A DNA stretch of 41,369 nucleotides from Virgibacillus_P tibetensis (GTDB lineage: Bacteria; Bacillota; Bacilli; Bacillales; Amphibacillaceae). Below, one piece after another: positions 15,299 through 22,945 of this stretch. The stretch lies in NCBI RefSeq assembly GCF_036026595.1, contig NZ_JARZFX010000021.1:1-41369 (forward strand), written 5' to 3'. Position 1 is the stretch's first letter; the number at the start of each line of letters is the position of its first letter. The notes under the pieces were generated by a model. It did no database searches. It saw nothing but the letters and a program-made list of their open reading frames with translations, and had not been told where the DNA came from. The position numbers and the translations under genes are program-made.

Positions 15299-15676
15299 AT
15301 GAAAAATAAGCTAGGTGAAAAAGTCCATTTGACTGGACCAGCTGTTTCAGCTAGAGTAGCGAAATTAGAGGATCAAGGAGTAATTGAGGGTTATTCAATT
15401 AAAGTTAACGGAGTCAAATTGGGGTGTTATATACATACTTTTATTGCAATTATTAACCAAGGCACTTCTCATCAGCCTTATTTGTCGTTCATAAAAACAC
15501 AAGAACAACAAATAATCTATAACTTTAAAGTTAGTGGAGAAGATTGTTACCTTCTTGAATGCAAATTTCCTTCTAATGAAATATTAACTAGTTTTTAGGT
15601 GGCCTTAAACGAACATGCAAACTATAAATTATCGATTGTTGTTGATAATAGTAGTTTAATACAATCGAGAGCATGA
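15299..15676 (+). pseudogene. Lrp/AsnC-family regulator remnant with an in-frame amber stop
   Basis: The frame shows the second half of the helix-turn-helix (LGEKVHLTGPAVSARVAKLE, then DQGVIEGY) and the ligand-binding RAM domain. The TAG at 15596-15598 interrupts it. Beyond the TAG the same frame continues as VALNEHANYKLSIVVDNSSL and ends at a TGA (15676), exactly the expected Lrp C-terminus. A single base change probably made the stop. The first 25 or so residues of the HTH are not found upstream. Both ends are therefore damaged and the regulator is dead. Lrp-type proteins usually sense amino acids and control a divergent transporter. Confidence 0.8.
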
Positions 15677-15680
15677 GATG

Positions 15681-15740
15681 TACTTAAGGTAATGGTTTTC
15701 CTTTAATAAGGAATTACACCCTTGTTCAACTTCAGTTGCA
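15681..15740 (+). repeat. Cassette-type repeat, degenerate
   Basis: TACTTAAGGTAATGGTTTTC, then CTTTAATAAGGAATTACACC and CTTGTTCAAC. It shares the CCTT.AATAAGGAATTACA.CC block with the copy at 9101. Confidence 0.6.
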
Positions 15741-15808
15741 GAGTACCTTCCTATCTGCAAGATGGTGCTTTATTTAAAAAAGAAAACTAAAAATGATAAA
15801 ATACGAGA

Positions 15809-15846
15809 GGACGATTAGCTTATTGCGTAGTTAATTGTCCTTTTTC
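15809..15846 (+). terminator. Intrinsic terminator
   Basis: GGACGATTAGCT (15809-15820) pairs with AGTTAATTGTCC (15829-15840) with G-T pairs, then TTTTTC. Confidence 0.75.
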
Positions 15847-16061
15847 TTGTGCAAAATCCGTATAAAATTGACCTGATTCCTTTTATAACAATAAAAAAAA
15901 AGCCAAGCTAATTGCTTCTCGAAAAGTAATTTTATTTATGTTTTTCTTTTCTTCAACTAAAACCCGTTAGTTTTTTAACTGGAGTCATTTTTATTAACAT
16001 AAATTTCTTTTACGGTTCCTGTAAATGTCCTTTGTTATACGATAAACAAGACTTTATTCAA
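15847..16061. other. Non-coding, AT-rich spacer
   Basis: I see no gene or clear structure between the terminator and the upstream motif of the DUF6884 gene. Confidence 0.4.
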
Positions 16062-16105
16062 ATAAAGAAAGGATTTTACAATATAATGTCGAAATTGTTA
16101 CTAAT
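16062..16105 (+). promoter_or_regulatory. Conserved upstream motif, copy 1 of 3
   Basis: ATAAAGAAAGGATTTTAC, eight bases, then TGTCGAAATTGTTA. Near-identical copies lie at 20603-20650 and, more diverged, at 33634-33677, each 66-111 bp before a start codon. It is likely a promoter or regulator site rather than a repeat inserted at random. Confidence 0.55.
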
Positions 16106-16159
16106 GTGTTGACCTATTTTGTTGAAAGTTTCTTTAATATAGAGAGGTAGATGTAATGT

Positions 16160-16603
16160 ATGAAGAAAATTGCTTTATTAAGTTGTACAAAGAGTAAGCA
16201 AACATACCCCTGTGAAGCAAGGGAAATGTATGACACATCCAATCTCTTTAAGAAAGCTAGAGCTTATGTTGAAATGACAGAATATGATGACTGGTTTATT
16301 CTCTCTGCGAAATATGGACTGCTTAATAAAGAGACATTAATTGAGCCTTATGATATTACATTGCTAACAATGAATGCTAAGGAACGAAAAGTATGGTCGG
16401 AAAATGTATATTCACAGTTAAAAGGAATGAAGGATTGTCAATTTGATTTTTATGCTGGTGCAAGGTACAGAGAATTTCTTATTCCATTACTAAAAAAAGA
16501 TGGAATCGTTAGCCAGGTACCCTTACAAGGATTACAAATAGGCAAACAACTTCAATTTTATTCAAATGCTTTACACGATAGAAATCGGAAGAACGCTAAT
16601 TGA
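16160..16603 (+). CDS. DUF6884-family protein
   Basis: This is a 147-aa protein matching DUF6884. It has the N-terminal signature IALLSCTKSKQTYPC with a MYDTSNLF motif, then WFILSAKYGLLNKETLIEPY and FYAGARYREFLIPLL. This architecture resembles YaaA and the N-terminal region of tRNA-guanine-transglycosylase-like proteins, so a role in nucleic-acid modification or handling is plausible but not shown. The ATG lies after a weak GAGAGGTAG site. It overlaps the ribosome binding site of the next gene (stop at 16603, next ATG at 16615), so the two are one operon. Confidence 0.65.
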   Translation: MKKIALLSCTKSKQTYPCEAREMYDTSNLFKKARAYVEMTEYDDWFILSAKYGLLNKETLIEPYDITLLTMNAKERKVWSENVYSQLKGMKDCQFDFYAGARYREFLIPLLKKDGIVSQVPLQGLQIGKQLQFYSNALHDRNRKNAN

Positions 16604-16614
16604 AAGGATGTAAT

Positions 16615-16995
16615 ATGATGGAGGCAACACTTGTTACTTCATTGGATGAAGTAGTCGACAATGTTAAGCAGTTTAACCAAGATCTACAAGATGGCTTAGA
16701 TGTTATTACTCAATTATCAATGTTTAAGCATTGGTATTACATTCCGAACATCGATATGTTTGGACCAAGTAAGTATATAGGATATAAAAATATGAATACG
16801 TTAAAATATGATCGTGGAAAGGCTAAGACTGGTGTGGATACGGAGAAAGTTCTTAAAAGATGGTTTAAGGATCTTTCAAATGGATCTGATGTGGAAAAGG
16901 AATTTAAGATTCAATTGATTGAGCTGTTAGAGACATATGATATGAGATTAAGAAGCAATGCTTGTATTCATTTGCCTAAGCAATTTACTGTATAA
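16615..16995 (+). CDS. Unrecognised protein coupled to the DUF6884 gene
   Basis: This is a 126-aa protein with no family I can name. Its core WYYIPNIDMFGPSKYIGYKN followed by MNTLKYDRGKAKTG looks like a conserved motif; I associate similar HWYYIP..D.F.PSK.IGYK stretches with proteins near restriction or nuclease genes, from memory only. The rest is helical and charged. ATG at 16615 (or 16618) with GAAAGGA 6-9 bases upstream; the open frame above begins with a TTG that overlaps the previous stop. Tight coupling suggests the two products work together. Confidence 0.6.
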   Translation: MMEATLVTSLDEVVDNVKQFNQDLQDGLDVITQLSMFKHWYYIPNIDMFGPSKYIGYKNMNTLKYDRGKAKTGVDTEKVLKRWFKDLSNGSDVEKEFKIQLIELLETYDMRLRSNACIHLPKQFTV

Positions 16996-17103
16996 GGGTT
17001 GAGAAAACAGATAATAAATTGGATATAACTGATTACACCCATAAGAATGATAAAAAGTGCACTAATAAATGACAGACTGTTTACCACCTCATACCTTGTG
17101 GCT

Positions 17104-17166
17104 TGTTATACATATTTGATTGATCTTCAGTAAGATCACTCTCTGCAAACGGGCCATTTTTGTGGG
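17104..17166 (+). repeat. Dispersed intergenic repeat, copy 2
   Basis: This is the partner of 121-182. It lies 63 bp upstream of the GNAT gene. Confidence 0.55.
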
Positions 17167-17228
17167 AATTTTTATTTCCAGATCCCGTAAACATTGAAGG
17201 GATATTATAAAAGGGGGGGGGAATTTAT

Positions 17229-17717
17229 TTGACACTTACTCTTAAGGAATCTAATAAAATGGACATCCATATTTTAAGAAATCTATATTCACTATACCTC
17301 CATGACCTTTCAAAGTTCACTAAAAAGCTAGATTTAGGGATAGACGGTTCTTTTCATTTCGATGATTTAGATTTGTTCTGGAATGTAGAAGGATTTTCCC
17401 CTTATTTCATAAAGCATGAGGATGACATAATTGGCTTTTTACTACTGTTAGAACGTCCGTTTTTAAATAAAGAAAGTGATTTTGGAGTGAATGATATTTT
17501 TATAATCAATAAATTCAGAGGAAAAGGATTTGGCAAGCAAGTCTTAGTAAAGTTATTTAATGAAAAACCTGGGAAGTATTTTGTGATTGAGCTTTTGGAG
17601 AATAAACCCGCGGTTTTATTTTGGGAGAAGGCATATAAACAATTAAATATTGAATTCGATGAAAGAAAAGAACTAATAGATGATGAACCATGCCTTGTCC
17701 AAACATTTACGATATAA
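17229..17717 (+). CDS. GNAT-family N-acetyltransferase
   Basis: This 162-aa acetyltransferase fold carries the acetyl-CoA-binding motif A as NDIFIINKFRGKGFGKQVLV (R/Q-x-x-G-x-G/A around FRGKGFGK, residues 97-104). It also has the 'N.pA..FWEK' motif B (ENKPAVLFWEKAYKQL). The start is TTG. Its ribosome binding site is inside an uninterrupted run of nine G (17213-17221). The acceptor substrate is unknown; antibiotic, polyamine or protein acetylation are all possible for this family. A repeat follows. Confidence 0.8.
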   Translation: MTLTLKESNKMDIHILRNLYSLYLHDLSKFTKKLDLGIDGSFHFDDLDLFWNVEGFSPYFIKHEDDIIGFLLLLERPFLNKESDFGVNDIFIINKFRGKGFGKQVLVKLFNEKPGKYFVIELLENKPAVLFWEKAYKQLNIEFDERKELIDDEPCLVQTFTI

Positions 17718-17738
17718 AACGTTCATTATGAATCTTTT

Positions 17739-17785
17739 GCCGCAATAGGGCGCTTATCTGTAATACAGAAACGTCTGTTTAACCT
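17739..17785 (+). repeat. Cassette-type repeat, degenerate
   Basis: CCGCAATAGGGCGCTTATCT then GTAATACAGAAACG. The left half is recognisable and the right arm is largely lost. Confidence 0.5.
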
Positions 17786-17811
17786 TTTAGCAGATTACGA
17801 GGGGGGATATA

Positions 17812-18057
17812 TTGTTAGAATCACTTAGAATCGTCTTAGCAATCATTGTATTAGTTTTAGCAGGTTATGGATTGTTAACTGGAAATTCTGAAGCAGTATC
17901 ACCATATATGATGTTTTTCATGGGAGCAATGCTGTTGGTTATGGGTATATCCGAAATCAGAAAGGAACGAAAGCGGATAGGTTTTATTAGTATTATTGTT
18001 TCCTTATTTGTTTTTTATGTTTCCATTCAAGGTTTCTTATTAAATTTTACCAGCTAA
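17812..18057 (+). CDS. DUF3953-like small membrane protein
   Basis: This 81-aa protein has three hydrophobic segments. It shares VLAGYGLLTGNSEAV, LLVMGISEIRKERKRIGF and IQGFLLN with the second half of the protein at 2114-2479, so the two are paralogues. The start is TTG with GAGGGGGG 7 bases upstream. Flanked on both sides by repeats. Function unknown. Confidence 0.75.
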   Translation: MLESLRIVLAIIVLVLAGYGLLTGNSEAVSPYMMFFMGAMLLVMGISEIRKERKRIGFISIIVSLFVFYVSIQGFLLNFTS

Positions 18058-18072
18058 TATTAGAGAAAAGAT

Positions 18073-18118
18073 ATTCCATAATCGGGCGCACTTATGGAGT
18101 AAGGGTGCGCTTATCAAC
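18073..18118 (+). repeat. Cassette-type repeat, hairpin form
   Basis: TTCCATAATCGGGCGCACTT, then ATGGAGTAAGGGTGCGC. GCGCACTTA pairs with TAAGGGTGCGC. Confidence 0.6.
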
Positions 18119-18279
18119 CGCTTTAGGGGGTGTCTGGGTAAAGCCATTCTTTAAGATACTTATTTACCTATTAACTTACACAAACTTATTAACAACTACT
18201 GATCATCCAAATCAAACGAACGCCTATTTCTACTGGATGTGCTATTATTACCTTATGTTTAAAGATCGGGCGGGGGGAC

Positions 18280-19725
18280 ATGATGAAAAATCACAACATT
18301 TACTGGCCAATATTATTGGCGTTTATACCCTATATTATTTTTGAGTTATTACATACAGGATTAATACAAGATATATATTTAAAAATACCGAAGGGGCACT
18401 TTTATATTGTCAGCCTGGTATCCCTTCTAGCTAGTTTTATTTCAATTGGTGTAGGGATATCGGGGCTAAGAATCAGGAATATAAAAATTGTATTTCTATC
18501 ATTGTCATTCATGTCATTGGGATTAATGTTTGCGGTACATGGCTTATCTACACCAAATTTTATAATAGGTATCAGTAATTTGCCAGGAATTTCTGCTCAG
18601 ATAAGCTTGTTATTGGCCACAATCTGGATGTGGCTCTCATCATTTCCAACGGATAACAAAATTATTGATTTGTTCGCAAAGAAGCAGCATTTACTCCTTC
18701 CAGTTTGGACTGCAACTCTATTAATTATTGGTACAATCGGTTTAATAAAACCGAGTTTAGTAGATATCATTCCATTCAATGATAAACCATTGAACATTAT
18801 TGTAACTATCGTCATTATAGTATTAAACTGCATAACCGTTTATCGTTATTATCAATCCTACAGATATACTCGGTTTCCGTTACAAATAGCGATTGTTTAT
18901 AGTTCTTGTTGGATAATGGTATCTCAGTTGATCATCTTGAGAGGAGTACTTTGGAACTTAAGCTGGTGGATGTATCACTTTTTGTTATTGGCTTCGATGG
19001 TTGTAGTGATTGTCGGCTTAGTCAGACAATATATGGTGAAAGGAACTTTAAATGAATCTATCAGGTCTTTGTTTACCAACGATCCCTTTGAAAGAATTAC
19101 AAACAGCATTTCTCCTAGTGTTAAAGATTTTGTGGCTGCTACAGAAAAGAAAGATAATTACACAGCTGGACACACGTTCAGGGTGACAATGTATGCTCTA
19201 TATCTTGCAAGAGAGCTTCGATTGAAACCTGAAGAACTCAAGGCGATTGTCCAAGGTGGACTTGTTCATGATGTAGGAAAAATTAGTATTCCTGATGCAG
19301 TACTTAATAAGCCGGGAAAACTATCACCTGAAGAATGGTCTTTAATCGAACAGCATCCTATAGAGGGATATGATATGTGTAAAAATCTTGGATTTTTGAA
19401 GGATGAGTTGGATATTATACGGCATCATCATGAAAAGTGGGATGGAAGTGGGTATCCGGATAAGTTAAAAGGGGAAGCCATCCCTTACTTTGCAAGGATT
19501 GTAGCTGTTGCGGATGTGTATGATGCACTTACCTCTGACCGAGCCTATCGAAAAGCATGGACGCATGAAGAAGCAATGAATGTATTAAAAGAAAACAAAG
19601 GTATCCATTTTGACCCTAAATGCGTAGAGGGATGGGAGAAACTATGCTTGCGAAACACAACTGTTTATCAATCCCCTGCCCAAACTATGTTAGATAGAGA
19701 TTCTATCCATAAACTAATAACTTAA
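18280..19725 (+). CDS. Membrane-bound HD-GYP domain protein, predicted cyclic-di-GMP phosphodiesterase
   Basis: This 481-aa protein has an N-terminal sensor of about seven to eight membrane spans (residues 8-250), a linker, and an HD-GYP domain (about 275-450). Hallmarks are AGHTFRV, LVHDVGKI (HD pair), EQHP, HHEKWDGSGYPDKL (HHExxDGxGYP) and VADVYDALTSDRAYR. All metal-binding His/Asp positions appear intact, so hydrolysis of c-di-GMP to pGpG or GMP is expected. The membrane part probably senses an envelope or soluble signal. The ATG at 18280 has CGGGGGG directly upstream, leaving a short spacing; the ATG at 18283 is equally possible. It ends in its own terminator. The overlapping frame at 18105 is not a gene. 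Confidence 0.9.
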   Translation: MMKNHNIYWPILLAFIPYIIFELLHTGLIQDIYLKIPKGHFYIVSLVSLLASFISIGVGISGLRIRNIKIVFLSLSFMSLGLMFAVHGLSTPNFIIGISNLPGISAQISLLLATIWMWLSSFPTDNKIIDLFAKKQHLLLPVWTATLLIIGTIGLIKPSLVDIIPFNDKPLNIIVTIVIIVLNCITVYRYYQSYRYTRFPLQIAIVYSSCWIMVSQLIILRGVLWNLSWWMYHFLLLASMVVVIVGLVRQYMVKGTLNESIRSLFTNDPFERITNSISPSVKDFVAATEKKDNYTAGHTFRVTMYALYLARELRLKPEELKAIVQGGLVHDVGKISIPDAVLNKPGKLSPEEWSLIEQHPIEGYDMCKNLGFLKDELDIIRHHHEKWDGSGYPDKLKGEAIPYFARIVAVADVYDALTSDRAYRKAWTHEEAMNVLKENKGIHFDPKCVEGWEKLCLRNTTVYQSPAQTMLDRDSIHKLIT

Positions 19726-19763
19726 TAAGTTGTGAGTTAAAAAGACGCGTTTGTGAAAGATCA

Positions 19764-19806
19764 TAAGCCTAATTCTTCGCTAAAATACGGAGTAATTAGG
19801 CTTTTA
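19764..19806 (+). terminator. Intrinsic terminator after the HD-GYP gene
   Basis: AAGCCTAATT (19764-19773) pairs with AATTAGGCTT (19793-19802), with T4 at the end. Confidence 0.8.
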
Positions 19807-19862
19807 CATAAAAGTATATTAAATATATGTGTAATATTCTAAAGGTTTTTGGAAGGGGTGAG

Positions 19863-20307
19863 TTGAAAAATAGACATAAGAAAACCAAATGAGGTAGAAA
19901 TTGAAAAGATATTAGCACTTTCTCCACAAGCGATATTTGAGGGAACTTTAGGTGAAGCAGAACCAACGATTGAAAAAGCAAAACAACTGGTAGAACCTCT
20001 TTTAAAGAAGGGGAGTTATTATTTAATATCAACTGAAAAAAATGTAATGACGGGTTGGATTCTTATAGGAGGAAGTAAAGACCAGTTTTCAGATAAGGCA
20101 CTCGGATTTATTTATGAATTATTTGTTTTAGAGGAATACAGAGGTAAAGGTATTTCAAAACAATTGATTAAAACAGGCGTTGAACAGTTGAAACATGAAG
20201 GATACTCCGAAATTCGTTTAAGCGTATTTGAGGGAAATCCAGCAATTAAGATATATGAAAGTCTGGGCTTTAAAAACAGGACAATTACTATGAGTATTTC
20301 ATTATAA
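19863..20307 (+). pseudogene. GNAT-family N-acetyltransferase with a damaged start
   Basis: The full protein is open from 19870 to 20307: IDIRKPNEVEIEKILALSPQ and onward, then GFIYELFVLEEYRGKGISKQ (acetyl-CoA motif) and EGNPAIKIYESLGFKNR. No normal start codon lies in this frame before codon 60. A TTG at 19863, with GGAAGGGG upstream, would start it if the A5 run at 19866-19870 were A4. So one extra A has cut the start from the gene, or the base is a sequencing error. A start at the ATA codon is less likely. The shorter frame from the ATG at 20047 lacks the first domain half and is not the real product. Confidence 0.75.
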
Positions 20308-20316
20308 ATAATCTTC

Positions 20317-20348
20317 TTTTTTAACGGACCATTTTAGTTGAACAAGAC
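20317..20348 (+). repeat. Cassette-type repeat, minimal form
   Basis: TTCTTTTTTAACGGACCATT then TTAGTTGAACAAGAC. The right arm is well conserved. Confidence 0.6.
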
Positions 20349-20361
20349 TATACTACATAAT

Positions 20362-20394
20362 AGAACTTCCAGATAATTGGAAGTTCTTATTTTA
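20362..20394 (+). terminator. Intrinsic terminator
   Basis: AGAACTTCCA (20362-20371) pairs with TGGAAGTTCT (20378-20387), then TATTTTAT. Confidence 0.75.
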
Positions 20395-20479
20395 TCGTTA
20401 ATATCAACATTAAACTTTAACAAAGCCTTTATTTTTTAAGATCCTTAACGTTGTAAATTAACAATCCTTGACGTTGGCC

Positions 20480-20570
20480 ATTGGTAAATATAGTGGCAAC
20501 AAGTGGTAAATCTTGTGGCTATTGCTTAAAAACATGACAGAAGTGGTACATTCTTATGGCCGTAATGAGC
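20480..20570. mobile_element. Possible IS21-like end remnant
   Basis: Several GTGGTA/GTGGCA-type units (AGTGGCAAC, AGTGGTAAA, AGTGGTACATTC followed by TTATGGCCGTAAT) recall the multiple terminal repeats of IS21-family elements. A related stretch is at 22853-22945. No transposase gene lies between them. Confidence 0.35.
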
Positions 20571-20602
20571 ACATTTATGCGGCTTTTTCAGGTGGAATTT
20601 TA

Positions 20603-20650
20603 AAATAAAGGAAGGATTTTACACTACTTTGTCGAAATGGTTAGTAAAAG
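20603..20650 (+). promoter_or_regulatory. Conserved upstream motif, copy 2 of 3
   Basis: ATAAAGGAAGGATTTTAC, eight bases, then TGTCGAAATGGTTAGTAA. It matches 16062-16105 at nearly every position. Confidence 0.55.
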
Positions 20651-20760
20651 TGCTAAACATGTGTGTAAATAGCCCCTCTTGGAAGTGATTTTGGAGTCGA
20701 AAGTTGATTCACCTGTACATTAATGCATACCAATATAAATAAAGATTAGAGGTTAAAAAT

Positions 20761-21444
20761 ATGTCTACTAATAACCCAGGATGTCTGGGAATATTTTTAA
20801 AACTATTTGGAATATCACCTAAACAAAACGCTAAGAAAGAAGTTAAATTGCCGTATGCTATGCGGGATGATTTTTTATCAAATGCGGAGTTATCTTTTTA
20901 TAAAGTACTACAACAATACATAGGGAACAAAGCAATAATATGTCCTAAGGTTTCATTGCAGGATATCTTCTTTGTTAAGACGAGTAGTCAAAGTGAAAGA
21001 AGCACCTATAACAATAAAATTAGCAGAAAGCATGTTGATTTCTTGTTGTGTTCGACAGACACATTACGACCTATTTGTGGCATTGAATTAGATGATCGTT
21101 CTCATCAAAGGGCGGATCGTATAAAACGCGACAAATTTGTTGAACAGGTTTTTGAATCAGCCGGTTTAACTATGGTTAGATTTGAAAATAAAAGGTCATA
21201 CACTTTAGCAGAACTAGAGAGCAAACTACATAATGCACTTAATGGGTTTGAAAGAAAGGTGTTAGCAGAAAGCGAGATTAGAAGTTCAGAAGTTAACAAG
21301 GACTCTGTACCTGAATGTAAAAAGTGCGGGGTACCTATGGTGAAGCGCCAAGCTAAAAAAGGAGCTAATAAAGGAAAAGTATTCTATGGTTGTCCCAACT
21401 ATCCGAAATGCAGAGAAGTTGTTTATACTACTATTCCTACGTAG
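20761..21444 (+). CDS. DUF2726 nuclease-like protein with a topoisomerase-type zinc ribbon
   Basis: This is a 227-aa protein. The central DUF2726 domain (residues about 35-160) has the PD-(D/E)XK pattern: AELSFYKVL, HVDFLLCSTDTLRPICGIEL (the Asp and the Glu as likely metal ligands), DDRSHQ, RDKFVEQVFESAGLTMVRF. The C-terminus (about 185-222) is a zinc ribbon, C-x2-C then C-x5-C in YGCPNYPKCREV, as in the tail of bacterial topoisomerase I. The combination suggests a DNA-processing enzyme. The ATG follows AGAGGTTAAAAAT. It carries the same upstream motif as the DUF6884 gene. Confidence 0.8.
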   Translation: MSTNNPGCLGIFLKLFGISPKQNAKKEVKLPYAMRDDFLSNAELSFYKVLQQYIGNKAIICPKVSLQDIFFVKTSSQSERSTYNNKISRKHVDFLLCSTDTLRPICGIELDDRSHQRADRIKRDKFVEQVFESAGLTMVRFENKRSYTLAELESKLHNALNGFERKVLAESEIRSSEVNKDSVPECKKCGVPMVKRQAKKGANKGKVFYGCPNYPKCREVVYTTIPT

Positions 21445-21620
21445 GGTGTAGTCGATAAAGTAATTTCAAGAAACACATATTGGAAGTCAGTAATCTCCAA
21501 TAACTGGAAACCCTTTGAAAAGCGTTTGTAAGCCGGTCAATTATAAAGAAATAAAATCTTTAGTGGATAAATGTGGAAATTGGTTGATCAACAAACGCGT
21601 CTTTTGTTGAAGAAAATCAT

Positions 21621-22115
21621 TTATTTTGTTTTAATCAATTTCAATTCCTTCATTTCATAATTAGTTAATTTTGCATCCCTAATGACACAGAAATGATTAC
21701 ACTGCTCGTCTCTATTTAGAATATTCGGTAAAAAATGAGGTATCATTTCTCCCACACCGAAATTTTTATCTTCCAACAGCCAAGTAACTTTCTTCCAGTC
21801 AAGAATTCCTTCGTCCATTTTTTTAGGTGTTTTATAATCGTAACTGTCCTCAATATCAACCAAATAAACATAAAGTCCATCAATATAAGAGTTATCCACT
21901 TCCCAAGAAATAACCCCTTTATCAATTACTTGATAGGTGCTAATGTCTATGTTTGTTTCTTCCATTACTTCCCGAATCACGCAATCCAAAGGTGTTTCAT
22001 TATCATCTATCTTGCCCCCAACACCGTTCCATAGTCCTTGTGTTGGTTTATTTTCTCTATTTAGCATAAGTAATTCATCATTCCTTCGAATAAAGCACAA
22101 TGTTTGTTTATACAT
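21621..22115 (-). CDS. NUDIX hydrolase, MutT/8-oxo-dGTP-diphosphatase-like
   Basis: This 164-aa NUDIX protein begins YKQTLCFIRRNDELLMLNRE and continues NKPTQGLWNGVGGKI, the usual start of 8-oxo-dGTP-diphosphatase-type enzymes. The Nudix box is complete (GGKIDDNETPLDCVIREVME then ETNI). It lies 21 bp after the phosphatase gene upstream on the same strand, with GAGGGGGA as ribosome binding site. The two form an operon. It probably acts on oxidised or non-standard nucleotides; the pairing with a histidine phosphatase would allow stepwise dephosphorylation (inference). Confidence 0.85.
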   Translation of the reverse strand: MYKQTLCFIRRNDELLMLNRENKPTQGLWNGVGGKIDDNETPLDCVIREVMEETNIDISTYQVIDKGVISWEVDNSYIDGLYVYLVDIEDSYDYKTPKKMDEGILDWKKVTWLLEDKNFGVGEMIPHFLPNILNRDEQCNHFCVIRDAKLTNYEMKELKLIKTK

Positions 22116-22136
22116 TTATAGTCCCCCTCAATTAAG

Positions 22137-22703
22137 TTATTCCCATACCCTTTGTGCTGCTTCGAGGTTTTCCCCTGAAAATACCAATTTATAAATATCA
22201 GGTTTAGAAGTGTTTTTCCAAAAGTCATATCCATATTCTTTACTAAAATAATTCATAATAATGGTCATAACATTTCCATGAGTGCCTATGATAATAGTTT
22301 TACCTGAATATTTGATCAAAAGGTCTTTGATTATAGGTAAAGTTCGATTTTGGACGTCTTTTATTGATTCTCCTCCCAATAGGTTAAAATCAATATTTTC
22401 ATACGACTTTTTTATTGCACGTTGTATTTCTTTTTCTGGTAATTTATAAGCGCCTTTTAACTGCCTTTCCCTTAATTCTTCAAACACCTTTACTTCTATA
22501 TTTTTGGTGATGGCAATTTCTTTAATTGTTTGGATTGCCCTTACATAAGGGCTAGAAAAAATCAAATCAATTTCCTTATTATTCATTAAAGCCGTTACTT
22601 TTTTTGCATCTATTTCACCTTGTGGGGAAAGTTTTCTTGTTCGTTCCTGCCCTAAAACAAATGGAGAATTTGCATGTCTTATCATATAAATGATGGTATT
22701 CAA
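22137..22703 (-). CDS. Histidine phosphatase family protein (phosphoglycerate-mutase-like)
   Basis: This is a 188-aa protein. The catalytic motif IYMIRHANSP near the N-terminus carries Arg and His with Ala in place of the usual Gly of RHG. Further landmarks are FSSPYVRAIQTIKEIA (second Arg), the catalytic acid region VFEELRER and the second His in IIGTHGNVMT. I chose the TTG at 22703 because GGGGAGGAGG lies 9 bases upstream and the catalytic motif follows at the usual distance. The longer open frame lies above that site. First gene of a two-gene operon with the NUDIX hydrolase. Confidence 0.85.
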   Translation of the reverse strand: MNTIIYMIRHANSPFVLGQERTRKLSPQGEIDAKKVTALMNNKEIDLIFSSPYVRAIQTIKEIAITKNIEVKVFEELRERQLKGAYKLPEKEIQRAIKKSYENIDFNLLGGESIKDVQNRTLPIIKDLLIKYSGKTIIIGTHGNVMTIIMNYFSKEYGYDFWKNTSKPDIYKLVFSGENLEAAQRVWE

Positions 22704-22852
22704 TATCGGCTTCCTCCTCCCCTTATTCAACTTCTGCCCGTTTGCGGAAGTCTGCATCATATTGAAAATAAATCAAAATTATACAACAATTATAACATTT
22801 TTGATTCCAAAAAATATGATTTTTTAAGTTTGATCACCGGAAGGTATGAAGT

Positions 22853-22945
22853 GGTAAACATGCTGTCGTTTACTGGTACACTTTTTGTCATTCAGTGGTA
22901 AAAACTAGGTCAAGGGTGGTACATTTTTATGGCTGTAATCGAAAA
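22853..22945. mobile_element. Possible IS21-like end remnant
   Basis: AGTGGTAAACATG, TACTGGTACACTTTTTG, CAGTGGTAAAAAC and GGTGGTACATTTTTATGGCTG repeat as in IS21-type ends. It shares GTGGTACATT.TTATGGC.GTAAT with 20480-20570. Confidence 0.4.

Noticed and set aside
18105..18344. Plus-strand frame of 79 aa
   Set aside because: It overlaps the repeat and the start of the HD-GYP gene in another frame, has no ribosome binding site and no recognisable product.
20047..20307. Stand-alone 86-aa GNAT protein
   Set aside because: The frame continues upstream with clear GNAT N-terminal sequence; the ATG is internal.
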